This document shows, one piece after another, positions 1 to 11,400 of a DNA stretch of 64,000 nt; position 1 is the first letter of the stretch, and every line of letters begins with the position of its first letter. This stretch comes from Artemisia argyi. Its lineage: Eukaryota; Streptophyta; Magnoliopsida; Asterales; Asteraceae. The notes beneath the pieces are model-generated. The model did no database searches and had not been told where the DNA came from. It saw only the letters and a list, made by a program, of their open reading frames with translations. The stretch is taken from the NCBI GenBank assembly GCA_030686995.1, contig CM060696.1:10336487-10400486 (forward strand), written 5' to 3'. Both the position numbers and the translations under genes were made by a program.

Positions 1-1087
1 TGAACATCTCATAAGGAGTCTTGTTATGCCTTTTCACAATGATTGACCTGTTTTGAGTGTAGCAAGCTGTTTTAACTGCCTCAGTCCAAAAATGTTTTGA
101 GAGGACTGAGCCATTCAGCATAGTTCTTGCTGCCTCAATGAGTGTTCTATTTCTCCTTTCAGCTACTCCATTTTGTTCAGGAGTATAGGGAGAAGTGAAA
201 TTTTGAGAAATTCCTTTCTCATCACAAAAACACTCAAGGTCTTGGTTTTTGAATTCAGTGCCATTGTCAGTCCTGATCTGTTTAACTTTGACATCATTTT
301 GATTTTCAATGTTCCTGACAAATGACATGATTGTTTCAGCTGCCTGACTCTTTTTGGTCAGGAAGTAAACCCAAGTATATCTTGAGTATTCATCCACTAT
401 GACCAGAGTATACTTCTCATGGTGAATGGACATTGGACTGATAGGTCCAAAAAGGTCCATATGAAGAAGATGTAGGCAGCTTTTGATGGAAAAGGTTTGT
501 TTGGTTTTGAATGATGCCCTGTGGTGTTTTCCTTTTTCACAAGCAGAACAAGGCTTGTCTTTGGTATACACCAGGGATGGAAGGCCCAGAACTTTGTTCT
601 GTTTGGTCAGGTTGTTGATGCTCTTGAAATTGAGATGAGAGAGTCTCCTATGCCATAGCCAGTTGATTGTCTCACTTGCCTTTGAGAATAGGCAAGTCCC
701 ATTTTGAGTCAGGGATGACATGTCAAGGACATATACATCATTCCTCCTGAGGGCAATCAACACAACTTCCTTATTGGCATTAAAGATGGTCCCTCTCTTA
801 TCATCAAACTGAACTATGTATTTGGCATCACATAGTTGGGAAACACTTATCATGTTGTACTTCAGACCATTAACATAAGCTATTCTTGTAAAAACTATAC
901 CATTGCAGTCTACTGAGCCATAACCTTCAGTGGGAGCTGATGAGTTATCACCAAATACCACTTTGGGTCCTGGTTCTTCCACATATTTGTGCAGAAAACT
1001 TTTCACACCAGTCATACTTCTAGAGCATCCACTGTCTAGATGCCAGGTAGGATCCTTGATGTGTTTCTGCACAAACAGTAAACTGGG
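1..1087 (-). CDS. pol: Copia Pol, N-terminal part: protease, GAG-pre-integrase, integrase core (partial)
   Basis: Open from the window edge up to the TAA at 1088-1090, in the same frame as the upstream Gag frames. Domains in order: a retropepsin-type active site LDSG (Asp codon 1034-1036); a GAG-pre-integrase zinc-binding region (HRRLSH followed by CSACEKGKHH, about 525-660); and the integrase catalytic core. The core has the DD35E triad: Asp in HMDLFGP (455-457), Asp in TDNGTEF (266-268), and Glu in NGVAERR (158-160), with exactly 35 residues between the second Asp and the Glu. All catalytic residues visible here are intact. The frame has no start codon of its own and would be made as part of a Gag-Pol polyprotein. 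Confidence 0.93.
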
Positions 1088-2893
1088 TTAGTTTTGCTTG
1101 TTGACCCACCTTCTAGTGGGCTTAGTCCTCAGGGACTTTTTAAACTCAGTTAGTGAATCATGGTCTGAAGTTGTGTGACCTGAGCTTCCACATGTTTTAC
1201 ATTTTGTGGAGGTTGATGCCTCAGGTGACTGAGAAGTGTTGGTTTGGTTTTTCCTTCTGGACTGAATCACTTTGTCATGCCCCCTGGTTTCATGGGAGGG
1301 ATCTCCACAGATGTCACAGCATTCTTTCATCATACAATCATCAGGAAGATGATCATTGAAACCACAGTGAGGACATGGTGAGAAAGGCTTAGCCTTTTGT
1401 CTTTGTTTGGAAGGTGTGGCATACTGATAGCCTTGGGTTTTGTATTGACCCCTTGCCTTTAAAGAGGCAGTGTGGGAGATGTGATCACAAGTTCTGTGGT
1501 CCTCTTGTTTGCATATCATACAAAACAGGACTCTGTAGCATTTATCAGTGCTGTGATTTGGATAATTGCACAGTTCACATCTCCCTGAGGGTCTGGGTGT
1601 GGTTTTTGGTTTGGAAGAACCTGAGAATACTGAGGGCTTTGTAGATTTAGAGTCAGAGTTTTTCTCAGTAGACTCAATTTTCTCACTTAGCATCCTGACA
1701 AGTTCAGCAAGCTGATCAACCTTTGAATCAGTGCTTTCAGGCTTCACTTCAGTAGTTACTGAAGGTTTTTGGTGTTCAGTGGGTGCAGGAGTAGGTCTTT
1801 TCAGTATAGTCCTTCCTAACCCTGATTTCTCTTTAGGAGAATGTGGTTGAAAGACTAATGGTGCAAGGTCAGAATTGGGTTCTGCTCCCTGAAGTTGTTT
1901 CAGTGGAGGGAGTGGTGAATCAGACTTAGACTCAGTGATGGACTCAGTAGGACTAAGTTCATCAGTGACTCCTAGCAGCTCCTTTATAGCCTGACTTTCA
2001 TGCTCCAGGATTCTTCCAGTGTTAAAATTTGGCAATTTACTATCAGGATTGTTTCTTTCAATCCAATCACTGGGTTTGGGAGCTAGTTCTTTGCTAGAGA
2101 GAATGTTGGTTAATAGAAAAGTTGTAGAATGGCTACTCTCCCCAGAAACTTCAGTGAGTTGGTCATCACCCAGACCAGCCTTTTTGGGGCTGGGTGAGAG
2201 ACTCAGTGTTTGAAAAAGTTTGGGGTTTTTCTGAGTCCATTTCCAAATAGTTTCCTTTTCTTTCTTAAGTTCTTCCTGAAGAGCTTGATTTTGTTTTACA
2301 AGTTCAGAGTTTTGAATTTGAAGTGTAACACTTTCAAGCTTGGCTTGTTTTAAGGCAAGTAATTCATCTCTACTATGATTTAATTCAAAACTCAGTTTGT
2401 TAAATTTTGAAAACAAATTAAGTCTTTGCTCTTCAACATACTTAAGATCAACATTAATATAATCTAAGTAAGATTTCCAATCATCATCATCATCCATAGA
2501 AAGTAAAAGATTTACCTTTCTCATAGTGATGTTGACCCATTCACCATTTCTTGCATGACTCTTCCCCACAGCAAGTTTGTTGTCTTCTGACAGAGCCATT
2601 AGGGCGCTGATGTGAACTTCATCATCATCAGAGGACACTTCAACCTCATCCCAGTCATATGTTTCAGCAACAAGCCCTTTGTTCTTGGCTTGAGTAGGCT
2701 TTGGAGCCTGAGGAGGCTGAGACACTGTTGAGGATGATTCAAGAAGGGCAAGCTTAGCTTTTGCCTTTGTGTACTTTGCTTCAAAGTCAATTTGAGGGAC
2801 TTTTTCAAATCTTTGACTAGACTGAAGCATTTTTGGTTGAAATTTGCTGGTGCCTGAAAAAGAGTTATTTCCTGAAAATCTGAAAGGTGGTTC
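1088..2893 (-). CDS. Copia Gag C-terminal extension with multiple zinc-knuckle-like motifs
   Basis: The longest ATG-initiated frame begins at 2830 (580 codons), but the frame is open from the TGA at 2894-2896, so this is the continuation of Gag rather than a separate gene. It contains an acidic segment (WDEVEVSSDDDE), a coiled-coil-like Lys/Glu/Leu stretch (about residues 130-200), a Ser/Pro-rich linker, then Cys/His clusters near the C-terminus: CELCNYPNHSTDKC, CPHCGFNDHLPDDC, CDICGDPSHETRGH and CKTCGSSGHTTSDH. The motifs resemble CCHC or CCHH knuckles used for nucleic-acid binding. The frame ends at TAA 1088-1090, right before protease and in the same frame. Whether that stop is suppressed in vivo or is simply a mutation cannot be told from one copy. 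Confidence 0.85.
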   Translation of the reverse strand, partial: EPPFRFSGNNSFSGTSKFQPKMLQSSQRFEKVPQIDFEAKYTKAKAKLALLESSSTVSQPPQAPKPTQAKNKGLVAETYDWDEVEVSSDDDEVHISALMALSEDNKLAVGKSHARNGEWVNITMRKVNLLLSMDDDDDWKSYLDYINVDLKYVEEQRLNLFSKFNKLSFELNHSRDELLALKQAKLESVTLQIQNSELVKQNQALQEELKKEKETIWKWTQKNPKLFQTLSLSPSPKKAGLGDDQLTEVSGESSHSTTFLLTNILSSKELAPKPSDWIERNNPDSKLPNFNTGRILEHESQAIKELLGVTDELSPTESITESKSDSPLPPLKQLQGAEPNSDLAPLVFQPHSPKEKSGLGRTILKRPTPAPTEHQKPSVTTEVKPESTDSKVDQLAELVRMLSEKIESTEKNSDSKSTKPSVFSGSSKPKTTPRPSGRCELCNYPNHSTDKCYRVLFCMICKQEDHRTCDHISHTASLKARGQYKTQGYQYATPSKQRQKAKPFSPCPHCGFNDHLPDDCMMKECCDICGDPSHETRGHDKVIQSRRKNQTNTSQSPEASTSTKCKTCGSSGHTTSDHDSLTEFKKSLRTKPTRRWVNKQN

Positions 2894-3856
2894 TCAGGTT
2901 GTTTTTGAAAAACAATCTTTAGCAAAATGCCCCATTTTGCCACATTTAAAGCATTCAGTGTTGTCATTTGCTTTGGAAGGAAATTTGTTTTTCTTAAAAA
3001 ACCTTTTTGAATTGGCAAGGAGTGCTCTTTCATGAAATTCAATTTGAAGATCATTAAGATACTCCTCACTGGTTCTTTGGTCAACCTCATCATCAGATTC
3101 ATCCTGAAAATCCTGCACAACACCTTTTGAATAGAAAGTAGTTGATATGGGTGTAATTGTCAAGGCCTTTTTGGTCTCCTGAGCTTTACCAGGGTATCTC
3201 CTGGTGATAAGATTGTCTTCATAGACAAACTTCCCATAGATGGCAGGGAGCTCAAGGTTCTGAATGTGGTTTGCATTTCTCAATCCCTGAGAGAAGTTTA
3301 ACCACTTCTCAGGGAGACTGTTGACAAAACCAACATTGATTTCATGTTTTGACAGTATAACACCATCATTGGTCAGCTCATTCAGGAGGGTCTTATACCG
3401 AGTATAAGTCTCAGAGATACTTTCAGAATCCTTGGCCCTGAAGGTATTGAATTCAAGCTTCAGGTCCATGATTCTATTCTCTTTGGTATCAGAAGGCCCT
3501 TCATAGCTATGAACCAGGTCAGTCCATGTCTGCTGGGCAGTGGGACAGTTGATCACTGATTCCATTATATCATCAGGAAGGCATGATATAATGATGCTTT
3601 TCAGGCGCTGGTCTTGATTGACCACCCTCCTTTCATCTGGGGTCCACTGAGCTTCAGGTTTGATTAAACCTTGGGCAGTTGTTGGGACATATGGACCCTC
3701 ATTAATCAGTTTGATGTAATAAGGTTCCATCCCAGTTAAGTAGCAAAGCATTCGCTTTTTCCACTTATTAAATTTGCCAGCTTCAAGTCGAGGGGCAGTT
3801 GCTGAATAACTTCCACCCTTTTTATCAACAAGCTGGGGAACATCTATGTCAGTCAT
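2894..3856 (-). CDS. gag: Copia Gag polyprotein (UBN2-type capsid plus CCHC knuckle)
   Basis: A 320-residue frame that begins 72 bases inside the primer-binding site, the usual place for gag. The N-terminal half is a UBN2/DUF4219-like retroelement capsid (YSATAPRLEAGKFNKWKKRM and onward), followed by a region of the type LINELTNDGVILSKHEI, and it ends with one canonical CCHC knuckle, CFKCGKMGHFAKDC. The TGA that ends it (2894-2896) is followed in the same frame by the Gag extension. A CGA-to-TGA transition, the commonest methylated-CpG decay event, would explain it. The protein would assemble into virus-like particles that package the element RNA. Confidence 0.9.
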   Translation of the reverse strand: MTDIDVPQLVDKKGGSYSATAPRLEAGKFNKWKKRMLCYLTGMEPYYIKLINEGPYVPTTAQGLIKPEAQWTPDERRVVNQDQRLKSIIISCLPDDIMESVINCPTAQQTWTDLVHSYEGPSDTKENRIMDLKLEFNTFRAKDSESISETYTRYKTLLNELTNDGVILSKHEINVGFVNSLPEKWLNFSQGLRNANHIQNLELPAIYGKFVYEDNLITRRYPGKAQETKKALTITPISTTFYSKGVVQDFQDESDDEVDQRTSEEYLNDLQIEFHERALLANSKRFFKKNKFPSKANDNTECFKCGKMGHFAKDCFSKTT

Positions 3857-3927
3857 AGTGGGATCTTGATTTTAAAAACTTGAGCACTCTTAGGTTTTGA
3901 AAACAGGTATAAGTTTTACAAATCAGA

Positions 3928-3940
3928 GGCTCTGATACCA
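3928..3940 (-). other. Primer-binding site (initiator tRNA-Met type)
   Basis: On the minus strand this reads TGGTATCAGAGCC, the standard plant retrotransposon match to the 3' end of initiator methionine tRNA. It lies 2 bases from the LTR end at 3943 and fixes the element's orientation. Confidence 0.9.
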
Positions 3941-3942
3941 CT

Positions 3943-4818
3943 TGTTGGTCCCTTTTACTTGGTTATCAGTAACTAGAAAGCTAAAGTAACCAAGTTATAT
4001 GACTTGAACACAAATGTATGAAAATGATTAACAATAAAGTAACGTAAAGATAAGAGACAATATTTTCCAACGTTTAATTCTTTATTAGAAGTTAATCACA
4101 AAGAATCGTACCCCAAGTGTTTGCGGAATAACACTTGGGGTTGAATTGACAAGTATTGTATGGACTCCTCACTAAACTCAACTATGTTGAGTGACAACTT
4201 AAATTACCCACTGAGCTATCTCAGGGGCTTGTGTTGTTCTTTGGAGGAGTAAAGTGGTTTGTGAATGCTTTGCATTAATTGCACAAACTTGTCAACATTT
4301 ACTCCTCACATTTGCTTCCTATTTATACACAAGTATAGAACAACTAAATATACATTGGACCTAAACTTCCTTAACAATATCTTGAAAGATATTATTCTTC
4401 TGGCAAGGAACCTTCATTGAGTTAGATCCAAAAGGCACTTTCTGATGACAGACTGGTTTTAACCATTTGGGGAAAGTTTGACATTAAAGTGATAAAGCAC
4501 TTTAATAAAGCAGCTCAGACTTTCCCGCCAAAACTTCAGTCTTCATGTCATCAGTCTTCAGTACGATTAAGTTGTTGAGGAGTCATTGGGGTTCAGTGAG
4601 TTATTGTCATCCTCACTGAACCCATCACCTTCTTCTTGGCTTAGATCACACTTCACTGAGTTCCGCCTCACTGAATGGAGAACCTTTCTTCTTAGGCTCG
4701 GTCTTAGCATCCTGAAGGTGACTCACTGAGTTACTGTTCACTCAGTGACTTGTTTGCACTTAGGTTATTTTACGTTCAAATCCTTGTTAGAAGATGTGGG
4801 GAATTCAATGACCCAACA
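3943..4818 (-). repeat. LTR of the Copia element (5' LTR, 876 bp)
   Basis: Bounded by TG...CA with 6-bp inverted ends TGTTGG and CCAACA. The inner boundary is set by the adjacent primer-binding site. The outer boundary at 4818 is inferred from the terminal inverted repeat, since the partner LTR lies outside the window. Confidence 0.8.
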
Positions 4819-5149
4819 GTGTGTGATGACTGGGTCATTAAGGTGGCACATGTGTGTCCACCTAGGCATTAATCATGCTTAGTCATCATTACCACGTCAT
4901 TGTACAACCTTCAAAACATCAAGTGCAACTTATACTTAGTCTTATACATATGTAAAGATATCGAGTTAACAAAAGAAGTAGCATAAAGGCGGGATAACGT
5001 GTGGCGTGGTGGCATGACCAAGTCTCACTCCTTTGCGTGGCCTTTGCGAGGCATTTGCAAGTCTTTTAGAACCATGGTTGTGAGTGAAAGAGTGTTTTGG
5101 GGTGTGAGTATGCTGATGTGAGTGAGGCTCAAATGACATATTGTGATAC
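4819..5149. other. Intergenic DNA between the Copia and long-LTR elements
   Basis: No gene recognised. Positions 4822-4885 form an imperfect inverted repeat (TGATGACT ... AGTCATCA, with GGTGG/CCACC nested inside), possibly the tail of a further transposon. The short open frame at 4966-5232 shows no known motif and is treated as chance. Confidence 0.5.
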
Positions 5150-5154
5150 CTAAT

Positions 5155-8100
5155 TGTAACACCCCAACCCGATAAGGGTAGAAGTATTACATTACAGTGA
5201 CATATCAAAACAAACACAAGCATATGATTCATACATACAACGAAATTCAGGGTTACAAATGAAAATCTGAAACAACAAGGTTACAAAACAATAAATACTA
5301 TGTCTAATAAAGTGAAACTTCATCTAATCGTCTCTAGTCCAAATCATAGTCTTCTAAGTCCAGTCACACTCTCTTCCCATAACCCAGCTTCCTACTAAAA
5401 CCTGCCGCAGGAAAAGGAAATGCGGCTGAGCTTAAAAAGCCCAGTGAACAGATACATATACAAAGCAATGATAATGAAACAGAACTGAAATATAGTGCAT
5501 TGGGGAAATAGAATAAGGAATAGATAAAAGAGTAATAGAATAGAAAGAAGAAAGGATAGTCATCTACCACGAGCCCAGAAACATATCATATCATATAAGC
5601 CGTCAATACCATAATTCTTCATAATCATATAGAGGGGAGTCCTCTCAGATAATCAGATAATATGAGGGGTGTCCTCATTCTTCAAATGGGTGGAGTAGCG
5701 AACTCCCAGAAATTTGTGAAAGGCATGTATAGCACACAGTACCAGTCACCAGACAGATATCATAAACATAATCATAGTTAAATCCACTAAACAGAACAGA
5801 TCTAGGATGCATCCATACGCCCCCGCAGAAATCATAGTGGCCATAACAAATCATATCATAAAGCGCGCATATCATATAACAGAAAGGGGACGGTGTAGCC
5901 AAATCACTAGGGCCACACACTAGTCATGCCAGTGGTGCATCACAGACACGCCTATGGTACCTCCATAGGTAGGGAAAACAGAAATGGCTCGGGTATCAAA
6001 CTAAGAGTCAGGTCTCATATCATACAAAAGGTCATATAGCAAAGGTGTATCTCAGAATCATATCAAAGGTTCATATTCAAAAATCAATTCATGGTTCAGT
6101 TCAAAAGTCCGTTTCAAAAGTTTCTATTAAAAGTCCAATTTAAATAATCTTTTAAAACAGTTTTCATAAAAATGGTCTTTCAAAATATAGTGTTCATGAA
6201 AGTTAAATAACCTTTCTTTTAAAAAGAAATTTAGCATCATTTATAAACATCTTTTCAAATCGGTTCTTCTCAAAACATTTCCATGGTATCATTAAGAAGG
6301 TTTTCATAGCATAGGTTCATAACGGAGGTCATATCAAGTGGGATCAACAGAGACGGTTCAAGTAAAGGGGATCATAGCAATGGCATCAATTCGGGAACTA
6401 ACGGATCAGAATATGAAAGAGATCATGAGAAACCCTTTTGAGAAAGGTCAGAATATTTGTACCTTAAACCGCAAGTGCAAACATGACAGAAAACATAAAG
6501 GTCGGAAGCAAAACTCCTTCTTCAGCGAATCTACACAAATTAATTGTCGGCTTGTTGTTAATAACTTATTCAATTCAGATTTCTCATTTTAGTCGGCTTT
6601 CCAGTTTTAGTAACTTTCCATTTAAAGTGACTTTCCACTTTTAGCAGGTTTCCATAAATAGTAAGTTTCCACTTTTAGAAAGTTTCCATAATTAGAAAGT
6701 TGAGTCATTATTAATGGAATCAAAGTATCTTTTAACATATTTACACATTTGGTCCTTAGGGTTTCATAACTTTACCTTTTTCACCCTTATATTTCCAAAA
6801 TTACACTTTAAACCTTTTAGTATTCAAAGTTACACTCTAAACCCTTAACTTATCCATTTTACATAATGATCCCTTATTTTATCATGTTATACGAATATAC
6901 CTTCAAGTATTCACAATTTACACTTTAAATCCTTCAAGTTATCAAAGTTACATATTTAACCCTTTAATTTACAATTACAACTTTTAATTCTTAATAATTA
7001 CATATTAAGCCATTAATTTACCAAATTAGCACATAATCCCTTGAATACTTTTAAATACTCAAAACAGTTCCAAGTTTCTGAAAATTACATTTTTAGTCCC
7101 TCTCTTTTAATTAATTACAAATCGCACCAATTAAATACAATTAATTCATTTTCTTGTAATATTTACACTTAGAACCCTCAAGTTATATTTTTCCCATATT
7201 CCTACTGATTTATATGACATTACAAAAATATCCCAGAAGTTTCAAAGTTGGCAAAACACACCCTTATACTATTAATTTTCCAATCGGTTTATATTAAAAA
7301 TTAACCAAAACTATAACAAACCCTAAAATCAAATGCTAATCATTACCCCATGATTCTAACAACCTTAAACCATCATTAATTACCAGATCTCATGCCTCAA
7401 ACTCTAACCCTAATCGATTTAGGGTTTTCTTTTATTTTTCCCTTTATTTTCTAATTAGCCGATTTATAAATTAATTAATAATACAATATTTAGGCCTCCA
7501 TAATTCTAACCAATATTTTTCTGAGATTATACATATTATATAGAGTTCATAAAAATTAGTGTTCACGCCCAGAAAATTGGTATAGAATTATTCAGAATTT
7601 TGTTACGTTTTTAAGGTTTAATTCACAAATAATTCATAGAGCATGCATGGTTCGACTTTAGCATTTTATTTGAGACTTATATGATGTAAGAGACGTGAGA
7701 AAAATACCAGACCAGATCTGGAACAAATAGAATAGGCTGGACGAATTACACCTCTCGAATTGGATAATACGACACCAAAAATTCCCACGAGAACAAACGT
7801 GACCAAAAAACCTTGTAATCATTTTTAGAATATCATATATGATGTAAGGAACTCAGGAAAAATATAAAATGAATTTATAAGAGGTCGTACGAATTAAAAT
7901 GGAATATTACCTTACTTGTGAACAAAATTCGACAATAAAAGATTCATGGATTTTTAAATCGAATGGCCAATTTTCTTGGCTTCCTAGCACGACAATGAAC
8001 TCAGAAAAATTATGCTTGGACCTCAGAAAATTCGTATGGAATGAATGGTGATTTATTTGTTGATTTGGGTTTACTCGGCAAGTGAATAAGGAAAGAAAAT

Positions 8101-8455
8101 AAATGTATAAAATATATAGGGTAGATAGCCGAGTCTAGGGGAGGAAATTGACCAAAATTTCGGGATTTAAGTTAGGCAATTGATTTGATTTGATTTGCTA
8201 TTTTAAATGCATTTTAATTACCTTTAAAAATCATAATATTAATAATAAAATTTCTATTCGGCGCCCAAAGGGCATTTTGGTAATTTCATGGCTTGTAAAA
8301 ATATTAAATGGAGTTGTCAAAATTATTTGGTATCATATCTTGTCCACTACCAGAAGTTTGGAATTTATTTGGTACTTTAATAAGCTTTTAATTAAATTTC
8401 AAATTGGTAAGGGCAATTTGGTCTTTTCACATGTTCTCAGATTTTAGGTGTTACA
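5155..8455 (-). repeat. Left LTR (3' LTR) of the LARD-like element
   Basis: Ends are the perfect 9-bp inverted repeat TGTAACACC...GGTGTTACA. It contains many runs of short AT-rich phrases with loose periodicity (about 6590-7260). A small open frame at 6338-6592 is repeated unchanged in the other LTR and has no known motif. Confidence 0.95.
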
Positions 8456-11400
8456 ACTTCTTCCCCTCTAAAAGAAAAAATTTCGTCCTCGAAATTTGAA
8501 GTCGCAAAGTTAGACGAAGTCGTAGCAAACCGCAAAAGTCGTCACAACATTCTCACGCCCGGGGAGGTTCTTCCAAAAGATATTCAGACCAACTGGTTTC
8601 TCATGACTCGTAATTATTGTCAAAACAGTTTCAGATTTCTCAGAAGGGCATATCATATTGAATTTGAATCAAAAGGATAATGTACCAAACATAACGGATG
8701 ATAAATGAATTCTCCAGGAAGAGGTATAAAAATACATAGGATTTTCATCGAATTGGTTAGGCGAATCAGATGAGAATACATTGAATTGTAGCAAACATGG
8801 GGTGATATACGGTTTAACCCTTCAGCTTCTCAGATAGTCTCGGCTTTTAGATAACCTTCCAAAGGTATTCTCATAAACAAACAGGTCTCATTTCCTTAAA
8901 GTCCACAATCACATATTTTACTCATAGCAGATCATAATGAACAACTTCACGAATGCGAATCGTATACGGACAGAAAGCATATCGTTATATATCGTCAACG
9001 GCAGAAATTTCATAATGGAACCTAAGATCCTTATTAGAAGTTGCAAAGATCAGCAAAACACGTGTCGAGAGTCCAAACGTATCGAATCGTATAACAAGGA
9101 CAACATATCAAACGTATAGGTAGAATGAACCTAAAGTCTCACTAAACTCAGATGATCTTGATCAGATGCCGGAATTCTAAAGCTTCTAAGGCACTTCTTA
9201 AAATATCATATGCCCACCATAAGTGCACGTTATATGATGTAAGTATTATCACGTTGGCCAGGCGTCATAATACTGGCATCATATATATATGCCCTCATGA
9301 TGATCATACTTTATCTCAAGTCGTGAACACCCAAACTTATTTAAATCCACCTAGTCCACCTATAGTCTCAGAGGTCACCAAAATCAAACGACATAACTAA
9401 GAGAACGAAATTACTCGAAGAGTAACGGAGATCCGAGAATGTCATTCAAAATTAAGGTACGTCATCAGTAGCGTCAATCCTTTACAGAATCACCTCGTCT
9501 AAACACAATGTCCGCTTCAAAATCCGTCCACTCAAATACAAATTTCAAAATTTCTTCCAAGTTGGGGGTAGTCTGTTTACTCTTGTCCATCTTGCCTCAT
9601 GATTAAAAGAATTTAAAACTCGAGTCTGGTTCCTCAAGCCTTCAGCAACTCTTCTTGGTACTGTGGCATCGTAGCGGCAGTTTCTGACACGATCACTGTG
9701 CATCCCTCCATCCGCAGGTTTGCTTCTGCTCTCAATTCATCTTAGTACAACTAAAATGAATAGAGAAACAAGACTGCGTGTCTTTGACAGGTCTTCTAAC
9801 ATAGCTCCAGGTTTTTAAGGTACATGATGTTGTTGTCGACTCCAGGTTGTGTGTTGAATGGTTCGTCTTCTTTGGTCTGGTTGTCTTGGTGCCCAAACTG
9901 AAATCTTCACGTGTTGCGTGATGCATGATTGAGCACTATCCTAGTTCCTCACTTCTTCTTGTATGCTTCTTCCATGGTAATGCTTGTCGCAACCATCTTC
10001 TACGACTCTTCCACCAAGTTTCTAATCCGATAACGATCTTCGATCTTGGTCCTTCTTGTGAAAGCTCTGTCTTTACATTATACAGGGTAGTGTTGTCTAT
10101 TATGCTTTCTGAACGTCAATCAAATTTCTCTTCCAGAAAAAAGGGTCGTCTCACCAATAATCTCTATGTTCTTCTTTCGTTTTAGAACACAACACAATGT
10201 CATACTATGACAATTTGTCCAAAACACGCGAAAAACATGATTATTCTAGCCAACACCATTGGCATCATTCAAGTTCATAAATGTTATAACGAGTGCAAAG
10301 GCAACTTCAGAAATCATCTCAGGGAATTTTCACGTCGCCTTCTTTCTTCTTCAGGAACTGAAATACTCCCCAAAGGTTACTCTCGGTTAGTTAACCCCCT
10401 TCTTAGAAGTTTTTGTGGTTGCTTCTTCAGTCCTTCAAAATCTAAAATGATGCAATCAGACGCGGAGTTTCAAAGGAAGACCAAATTAATTATTGATACG
10501 CGGAAACAGATAATGATTAGTGATAGTGGTGCGTTTAAGTTCACGATAGTCGATACATCATCGCATACTTCTCTCGTTCTTCTTCATAAACAAACAAGAG
10601 CATCTAAAGAGAATCACCAAGGTTAAAAATCATATTCCATCAGCTCCTTCAATCTCTCAACTTCTATGGCACCATGGTTTCTTCACTGATATCAGTTCAA
10701 TGTCCACTCTACTTCTCAAGCAGGAAGGAGTACCAAAAGGTTCATCAGAGAATACCGGAAAATCTTCGTATGACAAAATATTTCCCAATAGTAGAACTTT
10801 CCAAGGGTTGATAATAATGGTTTTCAGGACAACTTGGTAATCACATGAGTTTGGGGTAGGTGTTTCCATAGTGACAGAAATTTTAGCAGATGATAGAGAG
10901 TCATCATAATGGAATAGGGTGAAGCAGATTTTTAAGGTCACATTTCAGATATGGTAGTCTATGGTATCTTCACGAATAGCCATTCAGTCCAAAAGACCGT
11001 ACAATCAGACATCTCAAAGTCAAAGGATTCATAGAGTGAATACAGTCGTCAAATCATACAGATAGTTCATATATCAGAGTCAAGTACATGGTTCAACAAA
11101 AATGTTGGGATGGATAAACGAACAGTTCAATGTGTGGGAATTTCGTTTAGCTTCTTAGCATAAGTAGCAGGTAGGATGTGTATCATTGGTAATACGAACA
11201 TCGTATAATTGTCAATCATGAGAGTTACAGAATCTCAGTCATCAGCATCATTATGCTTAGTTAACAAATCCATACAGAGATAGTATTTACATCATACCCT
11301 TCCAAAGGAAACGGTTGGCAGAACAAGGTTCATCATTCAAAGAGAGGAAACAAAACTTCTCATATTCATGGTTCATAATTACCAAAATTCTCATAGGAGT

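Larger units (their letters stand above)
1..4818 (-). mobile_element. Ty1/Copia LTR retrotransposon, 5' part (LTR to integrase); rest lies outside the window
   Basis: Read on the minus strand the order is LTR (4818-3943), primer-binding site, Gag, a zinc-knuckle-rich Gag extension, protease, GAG-pre-integrase and integrase. Protease and integrase placed before any reverse transcriptase is the Copia order. The reverse transcriptase, RNase H and second LTR would lie before position 1, so the far target duplication cannot be checked. Gag through integrase occupy one reading frame, broken only by a TGA (2894-2896) and a TAA (1088-1090). That suggests a fairly young or recently mobile copy. Strand and superfamily are firm; the exact lineage is not resolved. 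Confidence 0.93.

Noticed and set aside
2599..3123. 174-codon minus-strand frame overlapping gag
   Set aside because: Shadow of the Gag frames in another register; no domain.
6338..6592. 84-codon frame repeated identically at 13102-13356
   Set aside because: Identity comes from the two young LTRs being near copies, not from coding constraint. No motif.
10207..10626. 139-codon frame inside the LARD interior
   Set aside because: No retroviral or cellular motif, on the strand opposite to the element, and composition like its surroundings.
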